Assembly (NCBI RefSeq): GCF_900111605.1
Contig: NZ_FOIA01000018.1
Location: 1 to 64,000, forward strand
Source: Nitrosomonas marina
GTDB taxonomy: Bacteria > Pseudomonadota > Gammaproteobacteria > Burkholderiales > Nitrosomonadaceae
Direction: 5' to 3'
Length of the DNA: 64,000 nt
In this document: one piece after another, positions 29,428 to 40,906 of the stretch
How the letters are laid out: each line of letters opens with the position of its first letter
How positions within the stretch are numbered: the first letter of the stretch is position 1
Translations under genes and position numbers: made by a program
The notes under the pieces: generated by a model
The model's input: only the letters and a program-made list of their open reading frames with translations
What the model was told of the DNA's origin: nothing
The model's database searches: none

Positions 29428-30507
29428 TTATTCTTCCATTGAGGCAGCCAGTAGATCTGCCTGGTGCTCGGCCATCAATGCGGAGCATATTTCATCGAGA
29501 TCACCATCCATAATCTGATCCATCTTGTACAATGTCAAATTGATGCGATGATCAGTTACACGCCCTTGTGGAAAATTATATGTGCGTATACGTTCCGAGC
29601 GTTCTCCTGTTCCAACCAGCGATTTCCGGGTTGCTGCCTGTTCGGCCTGCTGTGCCTGCATTTGCTTTGCATGAATTCGTGCCGCCAGTACACTCATCGC
29701 CTGCGCTTTATTTTTATGCTGTGAACGGCCATCCTGGCATTCCACCACAATACCGGTTGGCAAATGGGTAACTCTGACTGCAGAATCGGTTTTATTGATA
29801 TGTTGACCACCAGCGCCTGAAGCACGAAATGTATCAATTCGCAATTCAGCCGGATTCAATTCCACTTCACTGATTTCGTCCGCTTCCGGTATTACCGCAA
29901 CCGTGCATGTCGAAGTATGGACACGCCCCTGCGTCTCGGTAACGGGTACGCGTTGAACACGGTGACCGCCGGATTCGAATTTCAATCGTGAATAAGCACC
30001 CTGCCCCGTTATTTTGGCGATAATTTCCTTGAATCCGCCCACGTCAGAGGGGCTTTGAGAAATAATTTCAACCTGCCAGTTTTGTCTCTCGGCATAGCGT
30101 GTATACATTCGAAACAGATTACCGGCGAACAGTGCAGACTCGTCACCACCAGTTCCCGCTCGAATTTCCAGAAAAATATTACGGTCGTCGTTGGGATCTT
30201 TGGGAAGTAATTGTTTTTGCAATTCAGTCTCAATTATCGCAAGCTTATCCCTGCCTGACTGCATTTCTGCTTCAGCAAATTCCCTCATTTCGGGATCGCT
30301 CGACATTTCCCTGGCAGTTTTAATATCCTGCTCGGTTTGCTGATAAGCATGATACAAATCAACAATAGGTATTATTTCGGCATGTTCGCGTGTCAGTTTG
30401 CGGAAATTGTCGAGATCATCAGTTGCAGTCTCGCTGCTCAACAACTGATTGAGTTCTTCCAGTCGCACACTGAGGCGTTCAAGTCTGTTAGTCAGGCTGG
30501 ATTTCAT
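29428..30507 (-). CDS. prfA: Peptide chain release factor 1
   Basis: RF1 ends translation at UAG and UAA. The 359-residue length is canonical. The GGQ loop ([15 protein letters not shown]) and the PXT-type stop recognition segment are in place ([12 protein letters not shown]). The start overlaps the hemA stop by four bases (ATGA), giving translational coupling. The order hemA-prfA-prmC is widely conserved in proteobacteria. Confidence 0.97.
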   Translation of the reverse strand: MKSSLTNRLERLSVRLEELNQLLSSETATDDLDNFRKLTREHAEIIPIVDLYHAYQQTEQDIKTAREMSSDPEMREFAEAEMQSGRDKLAIIETELQKQLLPKDPNDDRNIFLEIRAGTGGDESALFAGNLFRMYTRYAERQNWQVEIISQSPSDVGGFKEIIAKITGQGAYSRLKFESGGHRVQRVPVTETQGRVHTSTCTVAVIPEADEISEVELNPAELRIDTFRASGAGGQHINKTDSAVRVTHLPTGIVVECQDGRSQHKNKAQAMSVLAARIHAKQMQAQQAEQAATRKSLVGTGERSERIRTYNFPQGRVTDHRINLTLYKMDQIMDGDLDEICSALMAEHQADLLAASMEE

Positions 30508-31757
30508 TGCGGTCGATGCAACTGATAAAGCCTGTTAACCAGTTCAACCAGCTGCTCGCGTTCCGCAGTGGTGGCATGATTTAATGAACTCGATGGTATA
30601 TGCAGAAACTTATTCATCAGGCCTTGACTTAGGGATTCCATGACCTTCATCGGATCTTCGCCTTTGGCCAAAAGCTTGCTGGCACGCTCCAGTTCATGTC
30701 GGCGGTAACGCTCACCCTGGTCACGTAAAGCACGAATAGTCGGAACCAGTTCACGCGTTTCCAGCCAGCGCATGAAATTGATGACATTGTTGTCGATAAT
30801 CGCTTCGGCCTGCGCAACCGCACTTTGTCGCGCATCCATGCCTTCTTTGACAATATCTGAAAGATCGTCTACATAATACAGAAAAACATCGTCCAATTCC
30901 GATACTTCTGTCTCAACATCCCGAGGCACGGCCAGATCCACAATGAAAATAGGTCGGTGTTTACGCGTTTTTATAGCCCGTTCTACCATGCCTTTTCCAA
31001 GAATCGGCAACGGACTGGCTGTACAGGTTATGACGATGTCGTGCAAAGCCAGTTGCTCCGGTAAGTCAGCCAGTGTAATCGCTCGGGCGTTAAATCGCTT
31101 GGATAATGCCTGGGCGCGTTCAATGGTCCGGTTTGCGACAGTAATATTTTTAGGACTACGCGATGCAAAATGACTGGCACATAAATCGATCATTTCACCG
31201 GCGCCTATAAACAGTACGCGTTGTTCGCTGATTTCACCAAAAATACGCTCAGCAAGCCGCGCAGCCGCAGCAGCCATGGACACAGAGTTCGTGCCGATTT
31301 CGGTCGATGTGCGGACTTCCTTGGCAACGTAAAATGTATGCTGGAATAATTTATGCAGCAGCATTCCTAATGTGCCCGCATTTTCTGCAGACTTTACAGC
31401 ACTTTTAAGCTGCCCAAGAATCTGTGGTTCGCCCAGAACCATGGAATCGAGACCGCTGGCAACGCGAAACGCATGCTTGACAACATGTTCACGCATCAGC
31501 TTATACAGATAAGGTTCCAGATCATTCGCTGACAAATGATGAAAATCAGCAAGCCAGTTCATGGCTTCTTCAGGTTTGTCCGTACTGCAATAGACTTCTG
31601 TACGATTACAGGTTGAAACGATAGCCGCTTCTTTTATCTGATTACGACCGGCCAGATCATGCAAGGCATCTTCCATGGTATTTTCAGGAAACGTCACCTG
31701 TTCGCGCACATCCAGCGGTGCTGTATTATGGTTTATACCAAAGGCAAATAGCTGCAT
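30504..31757 (-). CDS. hemA: Glutamyl-tRNA reductase
   Basis: HemA reduces glutamyl-tRNA(Glu) to glutamate-1-semialdehyde with NADPH, the first committed step of tetrapyrrole synthesis. The 417-residue protein has the catalytic Cys in [11 protein letters not shown], the NADPH-binding segment [12 protein letters not shown], the tRNA-contact region [11 protein letters not shown], and the C-terminal dimerisation helices. It heads the prfA-prmC transcript. Upstream is a 400-base region shared with the plus-strand gene at 32158. Confidence 0.97.
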   Translation of the reverse strand: MQLFAFGINHNTAPLDVREQVTFPENTMEDALHDLAGRNQIKEAAIVSTCNRTEVYCSTDKPEEAMNWLADFHHLSANDLEPYLYKLMREHVVKHAFRVASGLDSMVLGEPQILGQLKSAVKSAENAGTLGMLLHKLFQHTFYVAKEVRTSTEIGTNSVSMAAAAARLAERIFGEISEQRVLFIGAGEMIDLCASHFASRSPKNITVANRTIERAQALSKRFNARAITLADLPEQLALHDIVITCTASPLPILGKGMVERAIKTRKHRPIFIVDLAVPRDVETEVSELDDVFLYYVDDLSDIVKEGMDARQSAVAQAEAIIDNNVINFMRWLETRELVPTIRALRDQGERYRRHELERASKLLAKGEDPMKVMESLSQGLMNKFLHIPSSSLNHATTAEREQLVELVNRLYQLHRPQ

Positions 31758-32157
31758 GAAAATTTAATGTATAAGCAATTGGCGAAAATCGCAAAGAATG
31801 AAAAACCCGTCATTATAATATCAAGCGTATTTAAATACTATCCATGTAGTTAATTTGTCCATTCTAACGTGAATATGTTCACAAAAGTACTTCATCTCAA
31901 CGGATTGAGACAGATGGGACAAATATCATGCGCTTTCTGGTGCCGATTATTTTATCTTGTTCGTGAATGGCATTTTTATTTTGTTTTGCATCGAAAAACA
32001 ATGAACTGTGCAACATGATATTTTGGGGGTATACTTCGGCTGCTAGTGATGTACAGTGTAAAATCAATGTTTTGCACATCATACTTCAGCTTATTGATTT
32101 TTAAACTATCTCACACTAGCAATTTAGGTGAAAGTAAAATTTAGTCACGGAGTTTTT
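31758..32157. other. Divergent promoter region
   Basis: Region between hemA and the gene at 32158. It must contain promoters for both. A 61-codon minus-strand frame in it has no protein-like features and is not accepted. I see no repeat or RNA gene. Confidence 0.5.
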
Positions 32158-32619
32158 ATGAAAAAAAATACAGCTTACGTTCTTTTATTTCTGGCGCTGA
32201 GCATTCCCTTTACGGTTTTTGCCAGTACAAAAGAAGAAAATTCTGATACTGTTGAAACCGAGGCAGAAGCGCAACCGGAGGAAATAAATGAACTGGAAAG
32301 CGGAAACGGATGGAAAACCGTGCTGATCGCCGAACTGGGTAAATCAGGAAAAAAAGTAAACATGGTCCTTGTTGAACAAAAACGGCATACCGACAAAACC
32401 GTTTACAGCAACGCTATTTCCCGTTTATGCCAGGGCGAGGACGAATTCTGCAGAGTACGATTCTGGAGCGACGCGCGCTACATACCAGAACGCGCCGCCC
32501 TGACCGCTGAGCAGAACAAACAATTAAAAGCGGATTACCTGTTTAATAAAACGGCGGGTATCAGGGAATTGCGCTGGTCTTGCGGCGTTGATCCAAACAG
32601 TCAGAATTGCCTTCCTTAA
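32158..32619 (+). CDS. Secreted protein of unknown function
   Basis: GGAG six bases before the ATG at 32158 supports this start over the longer frame at 32128, and it gives a standard signal peptide (MKKNTAYVLLFLALSIPFTVFA). The mature part of about 130 residues begins very acidic (TKEENSDTVETEAEAQPEE) and contains four Cys residues in two pairs (LCQGEDEFC, and C-GVDPNSQNC near the C-terminus), likely disulfides. No family is recognised. It is followed by a good terminator. Confidence 0.68.
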   Translation: MKKNTAYVLLFLALSIPFTVFASTKEENSDTVETEAEAQPEEINELESGNGWKTVLIAELGKSGKKVNMVLVEQKRHTDKTVYSNAISRLCQGEDEFCRVRFWSDARYIPERAALTAEQNKQLKADYLFNKTAGIRELRWSCGVDPNSQNCLP

Positions 32620-32641
32620 AAGTTAACAATGCTTTTTAAAG

Positions 32642-32678
32642 CGGCTATACATAATAAATTTTATCTATAGCCGTTTTT
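32642..32678 (+). terminator. Intrinsic terminator
   Basis: CGGCTATA (32642-32649) and TATAGCCG (32666-32673) form a stem with a 16-base loop, followed by TTTTT. It lies 23 bases after the stop of the secreted protein gene. Confidence 0.75.
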
Positions 32679-32782
32679 ACATTCTCCTGCCTCTTTCAGC
32701 TGACAAAACAGACCAGACGGATATTACAGGCGACATTACCGGACGGGCAGCAACCGCAAACCGGTAGCACAAACCGGTATCA

Positions 32783-34246
32783 TTAAATATGCAGCGCCCT
32801 TTTATTAGTGTCCAGTGAAGCTTCATGCAATACTTCTGATAATGAAGGATGCGCATGCACAATGCTGGCAATATCCTCACTACTGGCGGCAAATTCCATA
32901 GCCATGACCGCTTCGGAAATAAGCTCCGAGACATGCGGACCGAGCATATGAATACCAAGTATGCGGTCTGTATCGGCATCTGCAATAACCTTTATGAAAC
33001 CGGATGTTGCATTCATAGCACGTGCACGGCCGTTGGCAATGAAAGGGAATTGACCGACCTTATATGCAACGCCTGCTTTTTTGAGCGCCTGCTCAGTCTT
33101 GCCTACCCAGGCAATTTCAGGTGCGGTGTAAATGACCCACGGAATAGTGTCAAAGTTAACCGGCTCGGTCGATTTGAGTTGATGCCCTTTCTCTCTGGCC
33201 GCTATAGCCTCGGCAACGGCAACACCCTCCTCGGAAGCCTTGTGCGCCAGCATGGGCCCACGCACCACATCACCTACGGCGTAAACATTCGTCAAATTTG
33301 TCTGGCAGTACTCATCTACAGCAATAAAACCGCGCTCATCCAGATCAAGATCGCTTTCATCGGCTCCCAGGTCCGCCGTATTCGGCACCCTGCCAATGGC
33401 AACAATTAATTTGTCAACTTCAAGTTTCTGACCGTTACCATCTGCATCGCGATACTGGACTGAAACGGATTTTTTGCTGGTTTTAATGGATTCTATTTCA
33501 ATACCCGTATGGATAGCCAAACCCGGCTCCTTGGAAAAGATTTTCTTTGCTTCTTTTGCGATTTGATCATCTGCCGCCGTAAGAAAATCGGGCATTGCTT
33601 CCAGCACCGTCACTTCCGAACCCAAACGACGCCAAACGCTGCCCATTTCCAGGCCAATAACACCTGCACCTATCACTCCCAGATGCGCTGGCGCTTCTGG
33701 CAAATCCAGTGCACCAACATTATCGAGTATTTTTTCATTGTCAATGTCAATCATCGGTAATTGCCGTGGTACCGAGCCTGTGGCTATTATGACATATCTG
33801 GCCTGAATGGTCTGTTTATGCTCGCCGTCATTAACCTCTACACGCCAGGTATCATCTTTGTCAGTGCGCTTGAGCAGTCTTCCGGTACCCAGCATCGACT
33901 TAACCTTGTTTTTTTTAAACAAAGAAGCAATACCTGTAGTAAACGTTGTAACAATTTTATCTTTTCTGGCAATCATCGCCGGAACATCAACGGTAGCGTT
34001 TTCTACCTGAATACCATGTGCCGAAATTTTATGTTTGACTTGAAAATATTGCTCCGATGATTCGAGTAAGGCTTTTGAAGGAATGCAACCGACATTAAGA
34101 CAAGTTCCACCGAGGCTTGCACGTCCGCGCGCATTTTTCCACGCGTCGATACACACTGTACTCAAGCCAAGTTGCGCACAGCGAATCGCTGCAACATATC
34201 CGCCTGGCCCGCCACCAATGACTGCCACGTCTGCAATTTCTGACAT
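32783..34246 (-). CDS. lpd: Dihydrolipoamide dehydrogenase
   Basis: The E3 flavoprotein reoxidises lipoamide in 2-oxoacid dehydrogenase and glycine-cleavage complexes. The 487-residue protein has the FAD motif [17 protein letters not shown], the redox disulfide [13 protein letters not shown], the NAD motif [13 protein letters not shown] and the C-terminal catalytic [13 protein letters not shown]. No E1 or E2 gene is adjacent, so it could serve several complexes. A short hairpin (GTTGCCT with its complement, 34344-34364) lies about 100 bases upstream. Confidence 0.96.
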   Translation of the reverse strand: MSEIADVAVIGGGPGGYVAAIRCAQLGLSTVCIDAWKNARGRASLGGTCLNVGCIPSKALLESSEQYFQVKHKISAHGIQVENATVDVPAMIARKDKIVTTFTTGIASLFKKNKVKSMLGTGRLLKRTDKDDTWRVEVNDGEHKQTIQARYVIIATGSVPRQLPMIDIDNEKILDNVGALDLPEAPAHLGVIGAGVIGLEMGSVWRRLGSEVTVLEAMPDFLTAADDQIAKEAKKIFSKEPGLAIHTGIEIESIKTSKKSVSVQYRDADGNGQKLEVDKLIVAIGRVPNTADLGADESDLDLDERGFIAVDEYCQTNLTNVYAVGDVVRGPMLAHKASEEGVAVAEAIAAREKGHQLKSTEPVNFDTIPWVIYTAPEIAWVGKTEQALKKAGVAYKVGQFPFIANGRARAMNATSGFIKVIADADTDRILGIHMLGPHVSELISEAVMAMEFAASSEDIASIVHAHPSLSEVLHEASLDTNKRALHI

Positions 34247-34523
34247 ATTTTTTCTTTCGTATTAGTTAATCTGGTTTACTATTTTACTAAAGTTTATAGT
34301 TTGGCAAAGCAATAAACGCAACAGGCTAGCACAACAATAATCCGTTGCCTGTATAAAAGGCAACATTCGGTTAAACGCTAAACCTGCTTGAATATCCATC
34401 CGCTCAAGGTAAAATATCACACATTTTGTCTACAGCAGTGGCATGTATGGCTTTTATCTTCAACCTGATCGTGGATACATATATCAACATCTGTAACGAT
34501 AAAGCAGAACTACAATAATTACT

Positions 34524-36557
34524 ATGTTCGAATTTATATCTAATCTGGGCCGGTGGGCGCAGTTAACAGCCAACCTGATTTTGTTTGGCAGTTGTTTTTT
34601 TCTTGCCATTACCTGGCAGAAAAAAGCAGTACTTGAAATTCCGTCTTCATGGCTTTCCCGGCTCGAAAAAGGGTTTACCTGGCTGGCGGCGCTGGTTGTG
34701 ATTGGCCTGGTCGTTGTTCTGGCATCAACGACTGGAGAAGCGACTGGAAATGTATCCAATGCGCTGGATCCTGCAGCATGGCAGCAGTTTATCTGGCAGA
34801 CCAAGGTCGGATTTATCGCGTTGATCCGTGTCATACTGGCTACAATCCTATTCATTGTAATTGCCGGGTTGCTACGTAAAAACCGGGCACGCTGGCATTA
34901 TGGCGTCTGCGCCTTGTTTGCATCATTACCCTTGATTGCAGGAACTTTTGTCAGCCATTCAAGCGCTGACGAAATGTCGCTTGTTTCTATCGCGCCTTTT
35001 GCTCTGCATATACTGCTGGCCGGAATATGGTTTGGCGGACTACCTGTGTTTATGTTGATTATTCTGAACAGTAACAGAGAATTTGACAAAGTCACGCGTG
35101 TACTCAACGCCACATTTCTGGAGAAATTCTCCGACATGGCGCTACCGGTTATGGTGTTGCTGATAGTCACAGGATTAATCGTGACCGATCGTATGATAGA
35201 AGATGATTATCATACCCTGGTATCAAGCCCCTATGGCTGGCTGTTAAACCTGAAACTGATGATCCTGATGTTCATTCTGGCCATTGCATACAAGGTGCGT
35301 AACACATGGCTGCCTCTGTTTTCACAGGTTGACATCAATGATCAGATCAGGCGGGGGATCGCTCATCTTAGGAAATGGATACGGCTTGAATTAATACTGG
35401 CTCTGGCGCTGATGTTCGTAGCCACCACTCTTGCCAACACACTGCCCGCCAAGCACGCAATTATAGAACACTGGCCGTTTCCTTTCCGCTTCGCATTTGA
35501 CAGCGCATCGGAAGAATCGCTCGATGAAGCATTGTTCTGGTCCGGTTTCCTACTGTTTTCGATTGCGCTGTGTCTTGCCTGGATGGGCATGCATTTACGC
35601 TGGAACTGGAAAAATAAATTTTTCCTGCCGAGCGCACTGGCTGCTGCTGCAATGGCCATTGCACTGCCACCGATTACAATCGAGGCCTATCCTGAAACCT
35701 ATATGAAACCACAGATTCCCCTTGATACACTGTCAATATCACATGGCTCGCAACTGTTTGCCGAACACTGTGCAGATTGCCATGGTCCACAGGGTAAAGG
35801 CAACGGCAGGCTCGCCCAGACATTATCAACCAGCCCGGCCGATCTGCTTACCGAACCACACACAGTCCGGCACACCGTTGGTAATTTTTATCATTGGATA
35901 GCGCACGGTGTACCTGGCACCAGCATGCCAGGTTTCGCCGAAATTCTGACCGATGAAGATATCTGGGATGTGGTCAATTACCTGCATGCCTTGTCACGCG
36001 GATTTGACGCTCGTCTGCTCGGCACCATGATTATTCCTGAAGTACCGGCTATTGCTGCACCGGTTTTTTATTACTCGGCCAGTGACGGCAGCAGTGGCGA
36101 TCTTAAGGATTTTCGTTATAAAAAGAACACCATACTGGTTTTTTTCTCCTGGCCGCAGTCGCAACAGCGACTGATTCAGCTCAAACATGCTCATGAGCGT
36201 GTAACCCAGGACCATAATGCTGCAATTCTTGCGATTCCAATGCAACAGCTCGACCAACAGGAGTTACTGGAAATTAGCGATCTTGTCCCCTTTCCGGTTG
36301 TCACGGAAGAATCTGCAGAAATCACCGACACATACCTGCTTTATCGCCGGGTCAGGGCTGTGCCGGATTTAAACGGTGCTGGTTTGATGCCGGTACATAT
36401 GGAATTCATGATTGACCGTTTTGGTTATTTACGTGCGCGATGGAACGCGCAGTTCGAGGGCTTTGGCTGGCAAAATATCAATGCATTGACGCAGCAGCTG
36501 GCACTGCTTAACCAGGAAGATGAAATCATGCCGCCGCCCGACGACCACGCGCATTAG
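34524..36557 (+). CDS. CopD-family membrane protein fused to cytochrome c and a thioredoxin-like domain
   Basis: The 677-residue protein starts with eight to nine hydrophobic helices (residues 1-395) of the CopD type (LIAGTFVSHSSADE, FGGLPVFMLIIL). A cytochrome c domain follows, with haem motif C-A-D-C-H in FAEHCADCHGPQGKG near residue 418 and a likely axial Met in GVPGTSMPGFAEIL. The last 170 residues look like a SCO/thioredoxin-type domain (NTILVFFSWPQSQQRL) without a CxxC pair, ending DDHAH. CopD domains are associated with copper uptake across the inner membrane. The fused arrangement hints at redox-coupled copper handling. No copC is next to it. Confidence 0.85.
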   Translation: MFEFISNLGRWAQLTANLILFGSCFFLAITWQKKAVLEIPSSWLSRLEKGFTWLAALVVIGLVVVLASTTGEATGNVSNALDPAAWQQFIWQTKVGFIALIRVILATILFIVIAGLLRKNRARWHYGVCALFASLPLIAGTFVSHSSADEMSLVSIAPFALHILLAGIWFGGLPVFMLIILNSNREFDKVTRVLNATFLEKFSDMALPVMVLLIVTGLIVTDRMIEDDYHTLVSSPYGWLLNLKLMILMFILAIAYKVRNTWLPLFSQVDINDQIRRGIAHLRKWIRLELILALALMFVATTLANTLPAKHAIIEHWPFPFRFAFDSASEESLDEALFWSGFLLFSIALCLAWMGMHLRWNWKNKFFLPSALAAAAMAIALPPITIEAYPETYMKPQIPLDTLSISHGSQLFAEHCADCHGPQGKGNGRLAQTLSTSPADLLTEPHTVRHTVGNFYHWIAHGVPGTSMPGFAEILTDEDIWDVVNYLHALSRGFDARLLGTMIIPEVPAIAAPVFYYSASDGSSGDLKDFRYKKNTILVFFSWPQSQQRLIQLKHAHERVTQDHNAAILAIPMQQLDQQELLEISDLVPFPVVTEESAEITDTYLLYRRVRAVPDLNGAGLMPVHMEFMIDRFGYLRARWNAQFEGFGWQNINALTQQLALLNQEDEIMPPPDDHAH

Positions 36558-36586
36558 TATGATGCGGTATGGATTACCCTGTTTTT

Positions 36587-37417
36587 TTATCCGTATAACT
36601 GGCGCCTCAGACCACAGCGCGTCAGTATAATTGCGCTGATTTCCTCGATCGAGATCCGCGTCGTATCGAGATATGGAATACTGCATTTACGGAACAGCGA
36701 TTCCTGCCACTGAATTTCTTTTTCACACTGTTCAAGCGATGCGTACTGACTGTTCGGACGACGCTCGCTACGAATTGAATGCAATTGTGCTGGACTCAAA
36801 GTCAGTCCGAATAGTTTGCTCTTGACGTTTTCCAATACTTGAGGCAAGGCATGCCTATGCATATCATCGGGTGTCAGCGGATAATTGGCGGCAGCGATTC
36901 CATATTGCAACCCCAGGTACAGACATGTGGGCGTTTTTCCCGAACGTGATATACCAATTAAAATAATGTCAGCCTCTGCATAGTGCTTGGGCCTGATACC
37001 GTCGTCATGAGCAAGTACGTAATTAAGGGCGGCAATCCGCTTGAAATACGATAAATGATGCTGTAACCCGTGAGAGCGACCGGCCATGCGGGCAAACGGC
37101 AGATGCAGTTCCTCCTCGATAGAGCGGATAAACGTTTCAAAGAAATCAAAAATACGGCAGTTGGACTGTTTGATAACTTCGAGTACTTCAGGATTCAGCA
37201 GCGTACTGAACACCAGTGGCCGGCAATCATCTTGCTCGGCAGCTTCATTGATTTTTATCGATACCGCCCGGGCCTTTTCGATATCATCCAGAAAGGGTAC
37301 GCTGACGACTTCCCATGCGATACCATCAAATTGTGTCAACAGGCTATGGCCAAGCGTTTCCGCGGTTATTCCAGTACGGTCGGATAGATAGAAAACGGTC
37401 CGTTGCTGTTTATTCAT
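36587..37417 (-). CDS. ppsR: PEP synthase regulatory kinase/pyrophosphorylase
   Basis: PpsR (DUF299) inactivates PEP synthase by ADP-dependent phosphorylation and reverses it with phosphate. The start at 37417, [16 protein letters not shown], gives about 276 residues, matching the family; the longer frame to 37576 lies inside ppsA on the same strand and has no support. The P-loop [15 protein letters not shown] is present. Its start overlaps the ppsA stop by eight bases, so target and regulator are translationally coupled. Confidence 0.95.
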   Translation of the reverse strand: MNKQQRTVFYLSDRTGITAETLGHSLLTQFDGIAWEVVSVPFLDDIEKARAVSIKINEAAEQDDCRPLVFSTLLNPEVLEVIKQSNCRIFDFFETFIRSIEEELHLPFARMAGRSHGLQHHLSYFKRIAALNYVLAHDDGIRPKHYAEADIILIGISRSGKTPTCLYLGLQYGIAAANYPLTPDDMHRHALPQVLENVKSKLFGLTLSPAQLHSIRSERRPNSQYASLEQCEKEIQWQESLFRKCSIPYLDTTRISIEEISAIILTRCGLRRQLYG

Positions 37418-39791
37418 GCCGGATTTTTGCCAGATCAAGCCATGTCTGCATAACCGAATCCGGATTGAGCGACAGGCTGCTGATACCCTGATCATAAAGC
37501 CAGTGTGCGAAATCAGGATAATCCGAAGGAGCCTGCCCACAGATACCAACATATTTGTTCTGTTTGCGACAGGCATCGATTGCCATTTTCAGCAATTTTT
37601 TCACCGCAGGATTGCGCTCATCGAACACATGTGAAATCAGGGCTGAGTCCCGGTCAATACCAAGCGTCAGCTGCGTCATATCGTTTGATCCGATGGAAAA
37701 ACCATCGAAAAATTGCAGAAATTCATCTGCGAGCAATGCATTGGAGGGAATCTCGCACATCATGATCAATCGCAGATCATTAGCGCCGCGCTCGAGCCCC
37801 TGCGATGCCAGCAGCGTTGTGATATGCTCGGCTTCTTGCACTGTGCGGCAGAACGGAATCATGATCTCAACATTGGTCAGCCCCATTTCATTACGTACTT
37901 TGCGCAGTGCCCTGCATTCCAGTTCAAAGCAGTCCTTGAAATCGGGAGAAAAATAACGGGAAGCGCCGCGAAAACCAATCATGGGATTTTCTTCATGCGG
38001 CTCATACCGGTCACCCGCGATCAAATTTGCATATTCGTTAGATTTGAAATCAGACGTTCGCACGATAACCGGGTTAGGATAAAATGCAGCTGCCAGAGTA
38101 GCAATTCCTTCAGTTAACTTCTCAACATAAAAATCGACGGGATTTTTGTAACCGGCGGCGCGCTTGCCGACTTCCCTCTTCAGGTCATCGGGAAGCTGGT
38201 CGAATTCAAGCAGCGCTTTCGGATGCACACCAATGGTATTACTGATGATGAACTCCAGTCGTGCAAGACCGACGCCATGATTGGGAATACGGGAAAATGA
38301 AAATGCGTATGACGGGTTGCCGACATTTACCATGATTTTAACCGGAAGCTCAGGTAATTCCCCGGCACTGACACTGCTATGTTCGTAATTTAACTTACCA
38401 GCATACACATAACCTGTGTCGCCCTCGGCGCAGGAAACCGTCACAGCAGCGCCATTTTGAATGCTGGTCGTTGCATCGCCACAGCCGACCACCGCCGGAA
38501 TACCCATCTCTCTTGCAATTATGGCGGCATGGCAAGTACGACCGCCACGATTGGTAACGATAGCAGCAGCACGTTTCATAATGGGTTCCCAATCCGGGTC
38601 CGTCATGTCAGTGACTAACACGTCGCCAGGCTGAATTTCGTGCATTTGATCAATGCTCATGATCTGGCGCGCGGCCCCCTGGCCTATCTTCTGCCCGATT
38701 GCGCGCCCTTCAACCAATACTGTACCTTTGTCAATCAGTCGAAAACGCTCCATGACCGGTTTGTCCCGGCTTTCTACAGTCTCTGGTCTTGCCTGAACAA
38801 TATATAACTGGCCATCCACACCGTCCAGCGCCCATTCAATATCCATCGGACGGCCATAATGTTGTTCGATGATCAGCCCCTGATGCGCCAACGCCTCAAT
38901 TTGACTATCAGACAAGGCAAATCGCTTGCTTCGCTCATCATCAACGTCACGAATCAGTGTCGCCGCTTCACCGGGAGCGCGGCTGTCAGCATAGATCATT
39001 TCTACGGCCTTGGTACCCAGGCGCCGTGAAAGTATCGCGGGCCGCTCAGCTTTCAATCCGGTTTTATAAACATAATATTCATCCGGATTAACCGTACCCT
39101 GAACAATGGTTTCTCCAAGACCGTATGCCGCCGTGATGAAAATAGCGTCACGGAAGCCGGACTCGGTGTCCAGTGTAAACATGACGCCGCTGGCACCCAG
39201 GTCACTGCGCACCATTTTCTGGATTCCTGCCGACAAATACACCTTGTCGTGCGGAAAATTCTGATGAACCCGGTACGCAATAGCCCGATCGTTATACAAC
39301 GAGGCAAACACAATTTTGATTGCTTCAAACAAGGCGTCCAGCCCGCTAACATTCAATAAGGTCTCCTGCTGCCCTGCAAACGAGGCGTCCTCCAGGTCTT
39401 CAGCAGTTGCTGAAGAACGCACGGCGAATGATAATTCTTTACTGTCCGCTACGTCGGCAGTCAGTTTCTCGTAGGCGTGTGTCACTGCCTGTCTAATGCT
39501 GTCCGGTATGGTCGATTGATAGACCCACTCGCGGATTGTCCTGCCCGCTGCGGTCAACGCTGAGATATCGTCGACATCCAGCGGGTCCAGTACACTGTTG
39601 ATGCGATCGACAAGCTGGTTGACTTCCAGAAATTCCTGATAAGCCGCAGTCGTCGTCGCGAAACCGGGAGGTACATTGACCCCGGCCCGAGAAAGATGAT
39701 AAATCATTTCTCCGAGTGAAGCATTTTTACCACCCACGCGCCCCACATCGTTCATCTTCAGCTGATCAAACCATAGGATATACTCAGTCAT
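37410..39791 (-). CDS. ppsA: Phosphoenolpyruvate synthase
   Basis: PpsA makes PEP from pyruvate and ATP for gluconeogenesis, which a CO2-fixing chemolithotroph uses to balance carbon pools. From [10 protein letters not shown] the protein is 793 residues, the family's usual length; a frame start eight codons earlier (39815) is less likely. Domains: N-terminal ATP-grasp ([11 protein letters not shown]), central phosphohistidine domain with [15 protein letters not shown], and C-terminal PEP-utilising TIM barrel with [15 protein letters not shown]. Confidence 0.96.
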   Translation of the reverse strand: MTEYILWFDQLKMNDVGRVGGKNASLGEMIYHLSRAGVNVPPGFATTTAAYQEFLEVNQLVDRINSVLDPLDVDDISALTAAGRTIREWVYQSTIPDSIRQAVTHAYEKLTADVADSKELSFAVRSSATAEDLEDASFAGQQETLLNVSGLDALFEAIKIVFASLYNDRAIAYRVHQNFPHDKVYLSAGIQKMVRSDLGASGVMFTLDTESGFRDAIFITAAYGLGETIVQGTVNPDEYYVYKTGLKAERPAILSRRLGTKAVEMIYADSRAPGEAATLIRDVDDERSKRFALSDSQIEALAHQGLIIEQHYGRPMDIEWALDGVDGQLYIVQARPETVESRDKPVMERFRLIDKGTVLVEGRAIGQKIGQGAARQIMSIDQMHEIQPGDVLVTDMTDPDWEPIMKRAAAIVTNRGGRTCHAAIIAREMGIPAVVGCGDATTSIQNGAAVTVSCAEGDTGYVYAGKLNYEHSSVSAGELPELPVKIMVNVGNPSYAFSFSRIPNHGVGLARLEFIISNTIGVHPKALLEFDQLPDDLKREVGKRAAGYKNPVDFYVEKLTEGIATLAAAFYPNPVIVRTSDFKSNEYANLIAGDRYEPHEENPMIGFRGASRYFSPDFKDCFELECRALRKVRNEMGLTNVEIMIPFCRTVQEAEHITTLLASQGLERGANDLRLIMMCEIPSNALLADEFLQFFDGFSIGSNDMTQLTLGIDRDSALISHVFDERNPAVKKLLKMAIDACRKQNKYVGICGQAPSDYPDFAHWLYDQGISSLSLNPDSVMQTWLDLAKIRHE

Positions 39792-39992
39792 TGTATGCAA
39801 ACTCCTGTCGATCATTCATTGGTTGAACTCCATGCGGATAAAGATATTGCTCAATATTCAAACTTCAATTGTAGCCTAAAGTATCTTGAACGCTCTGTAT
39901 TGTTTTTTTGCCAAAAGCTTTATAAGCTGTGATCAACAGGCTTTAATTGATTTAAGTACATGAGCTGTATCATTTATTTATATGATTAGAAA

Positions 39993-40586
39993 ATGATTTA
40001 TGAATTACTTAAACTGGCACATATCATCGGCGCCATTCTGATTGGCGGCGGTTTAATCGGCGTTTGGATACACGATATGCGATCACGTCAAACCAGCGAG
40101 CTGGTCCGTTTCTCGGAATCCGTACGCAACATTGCATTATTTTACGATGCAGTGGTCGTACCGGGTGCAATTATATTGCTCATTTCGGGCAGCTGGTTGA
40201 TCGCTGTTTTCTATGACGGCTGGAGCTTCATTCGTACTCCATGGCTTGCCGGCATGGTGCTTCTATTCATCTTTGAATTTATTGAAGGTAATACAGTGAC
40301 TCGCATTTATTTTGTCCGGTTAAACCGCCTGGCAGAAAAAGCCTTGCAAACAGGTAATTTCACGCCGGAACTGAGGCGGACTCGCGCGCAAAACATTCCA
40401 ACATTTACACATTTTCTTGATTTGCCGATCCTGCTCCTGATTGTCATGCTTGGGGTACTTAAACCGGATAACTGGTTGCTGCTGATCTATGGCACGATCT
40501 TTGCCATTGTTATTGCGGCGGCTTTAATGCTGCTGGTTACCCGTTTATATCCACATTATGAACAAAATTATAATACTGATAGGTGA
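39993..40586 (+). CDS. DUF2269 membrane protein
   Basis: The 197-residue protein has four or five hydrophobic helices and the family's opening LLKLAHIIGAILIGGGLIG with a conserved His, and later DAVVVPGAIILLISGSW. DUF2269 members are unknown integral membrane proteins. Its stop codon lies three bases before the MITE-like element at 40590. No partner gene is evident; ppsA is divergent upstream. Confidence 0.85.
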   Translation: MIYELLKLAHIIGAILIGGGLIGVWIHDMRSRQTSELVRFSESVRNIALFYDAVVVPGAIILLISGSWLIAVFYDGWSFIRTPWLAGMVLLFIFEFIEGNTVTRIYFVRLNRLAEKALQTGNFTPELRRTRAQNIPTFTHFLDLPILLLIVMLGVLKPDNWLLLIYGTIFAIVIAAALMLLVTRLYPHYEQNYNTDR

Positions 40587-40589
40587 TAG

Positions 40590-40850
40590 TACTCTATCAA
40601 TATGATATTGCCGGGTTCAGTGAACTTGTCAGTGTTCATGGCAAGGCGTGTCTTGCAGGAAATAGTCGTTCTATTACCAAAAGACGCAACGCAGTCCATG
40701 GGCGCTGACAAGCTCACCCACAGGGCGCTACCGTGGTGTCCTGCAGCCGCGTTACAGTTCTTGAAAAGGGAACGACCTTTCCCGCGTACTGTGTCTTGCT
40801 CCATAACACCACGGCAACGCTGTACCTGGCAATATCATATTGATAGAGTA
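40590..40850. mobile_element. MITE-like element with perfect 23-base terminal inverted repeats
   Basis: The left end (40590-40612, beginning TACTCTATCAATATGATA) and right end (40828-40850, ending TATTGATAGAGTA) are exact complements over 23 bases and pair imperfectly for about ten more. The 261-base element encodes no transposase and its interior is GC-richer than its ends. The outermost bases are TA on each side, compatible with a TA target. Related palindromes at 22538, 28388 and 55832 share the terminal arms, so this is one of a family. It lies between the DUF2269 and apbE genes, three bases past a stop codon. Confidence 0.75.
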
Positions 40851-40906
40851 ACTAGCATCGTGCTGAGGTATCGTCACCTCACACTCCCCTGTATCGTATT
40901 TATACG

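Noticed and set aside
31897..32082. 61-codon minus-strand frame in the hemA upstream region
   Set aside because: No ribosome-binding site or recognisable features; lies in a divergent promoter region.
37418..37576. 53-codon N-terminal extension of ppsR
   Set aside because: It lies within ppsA on the same strand, and [16 protein letters not shown] matches the family start.
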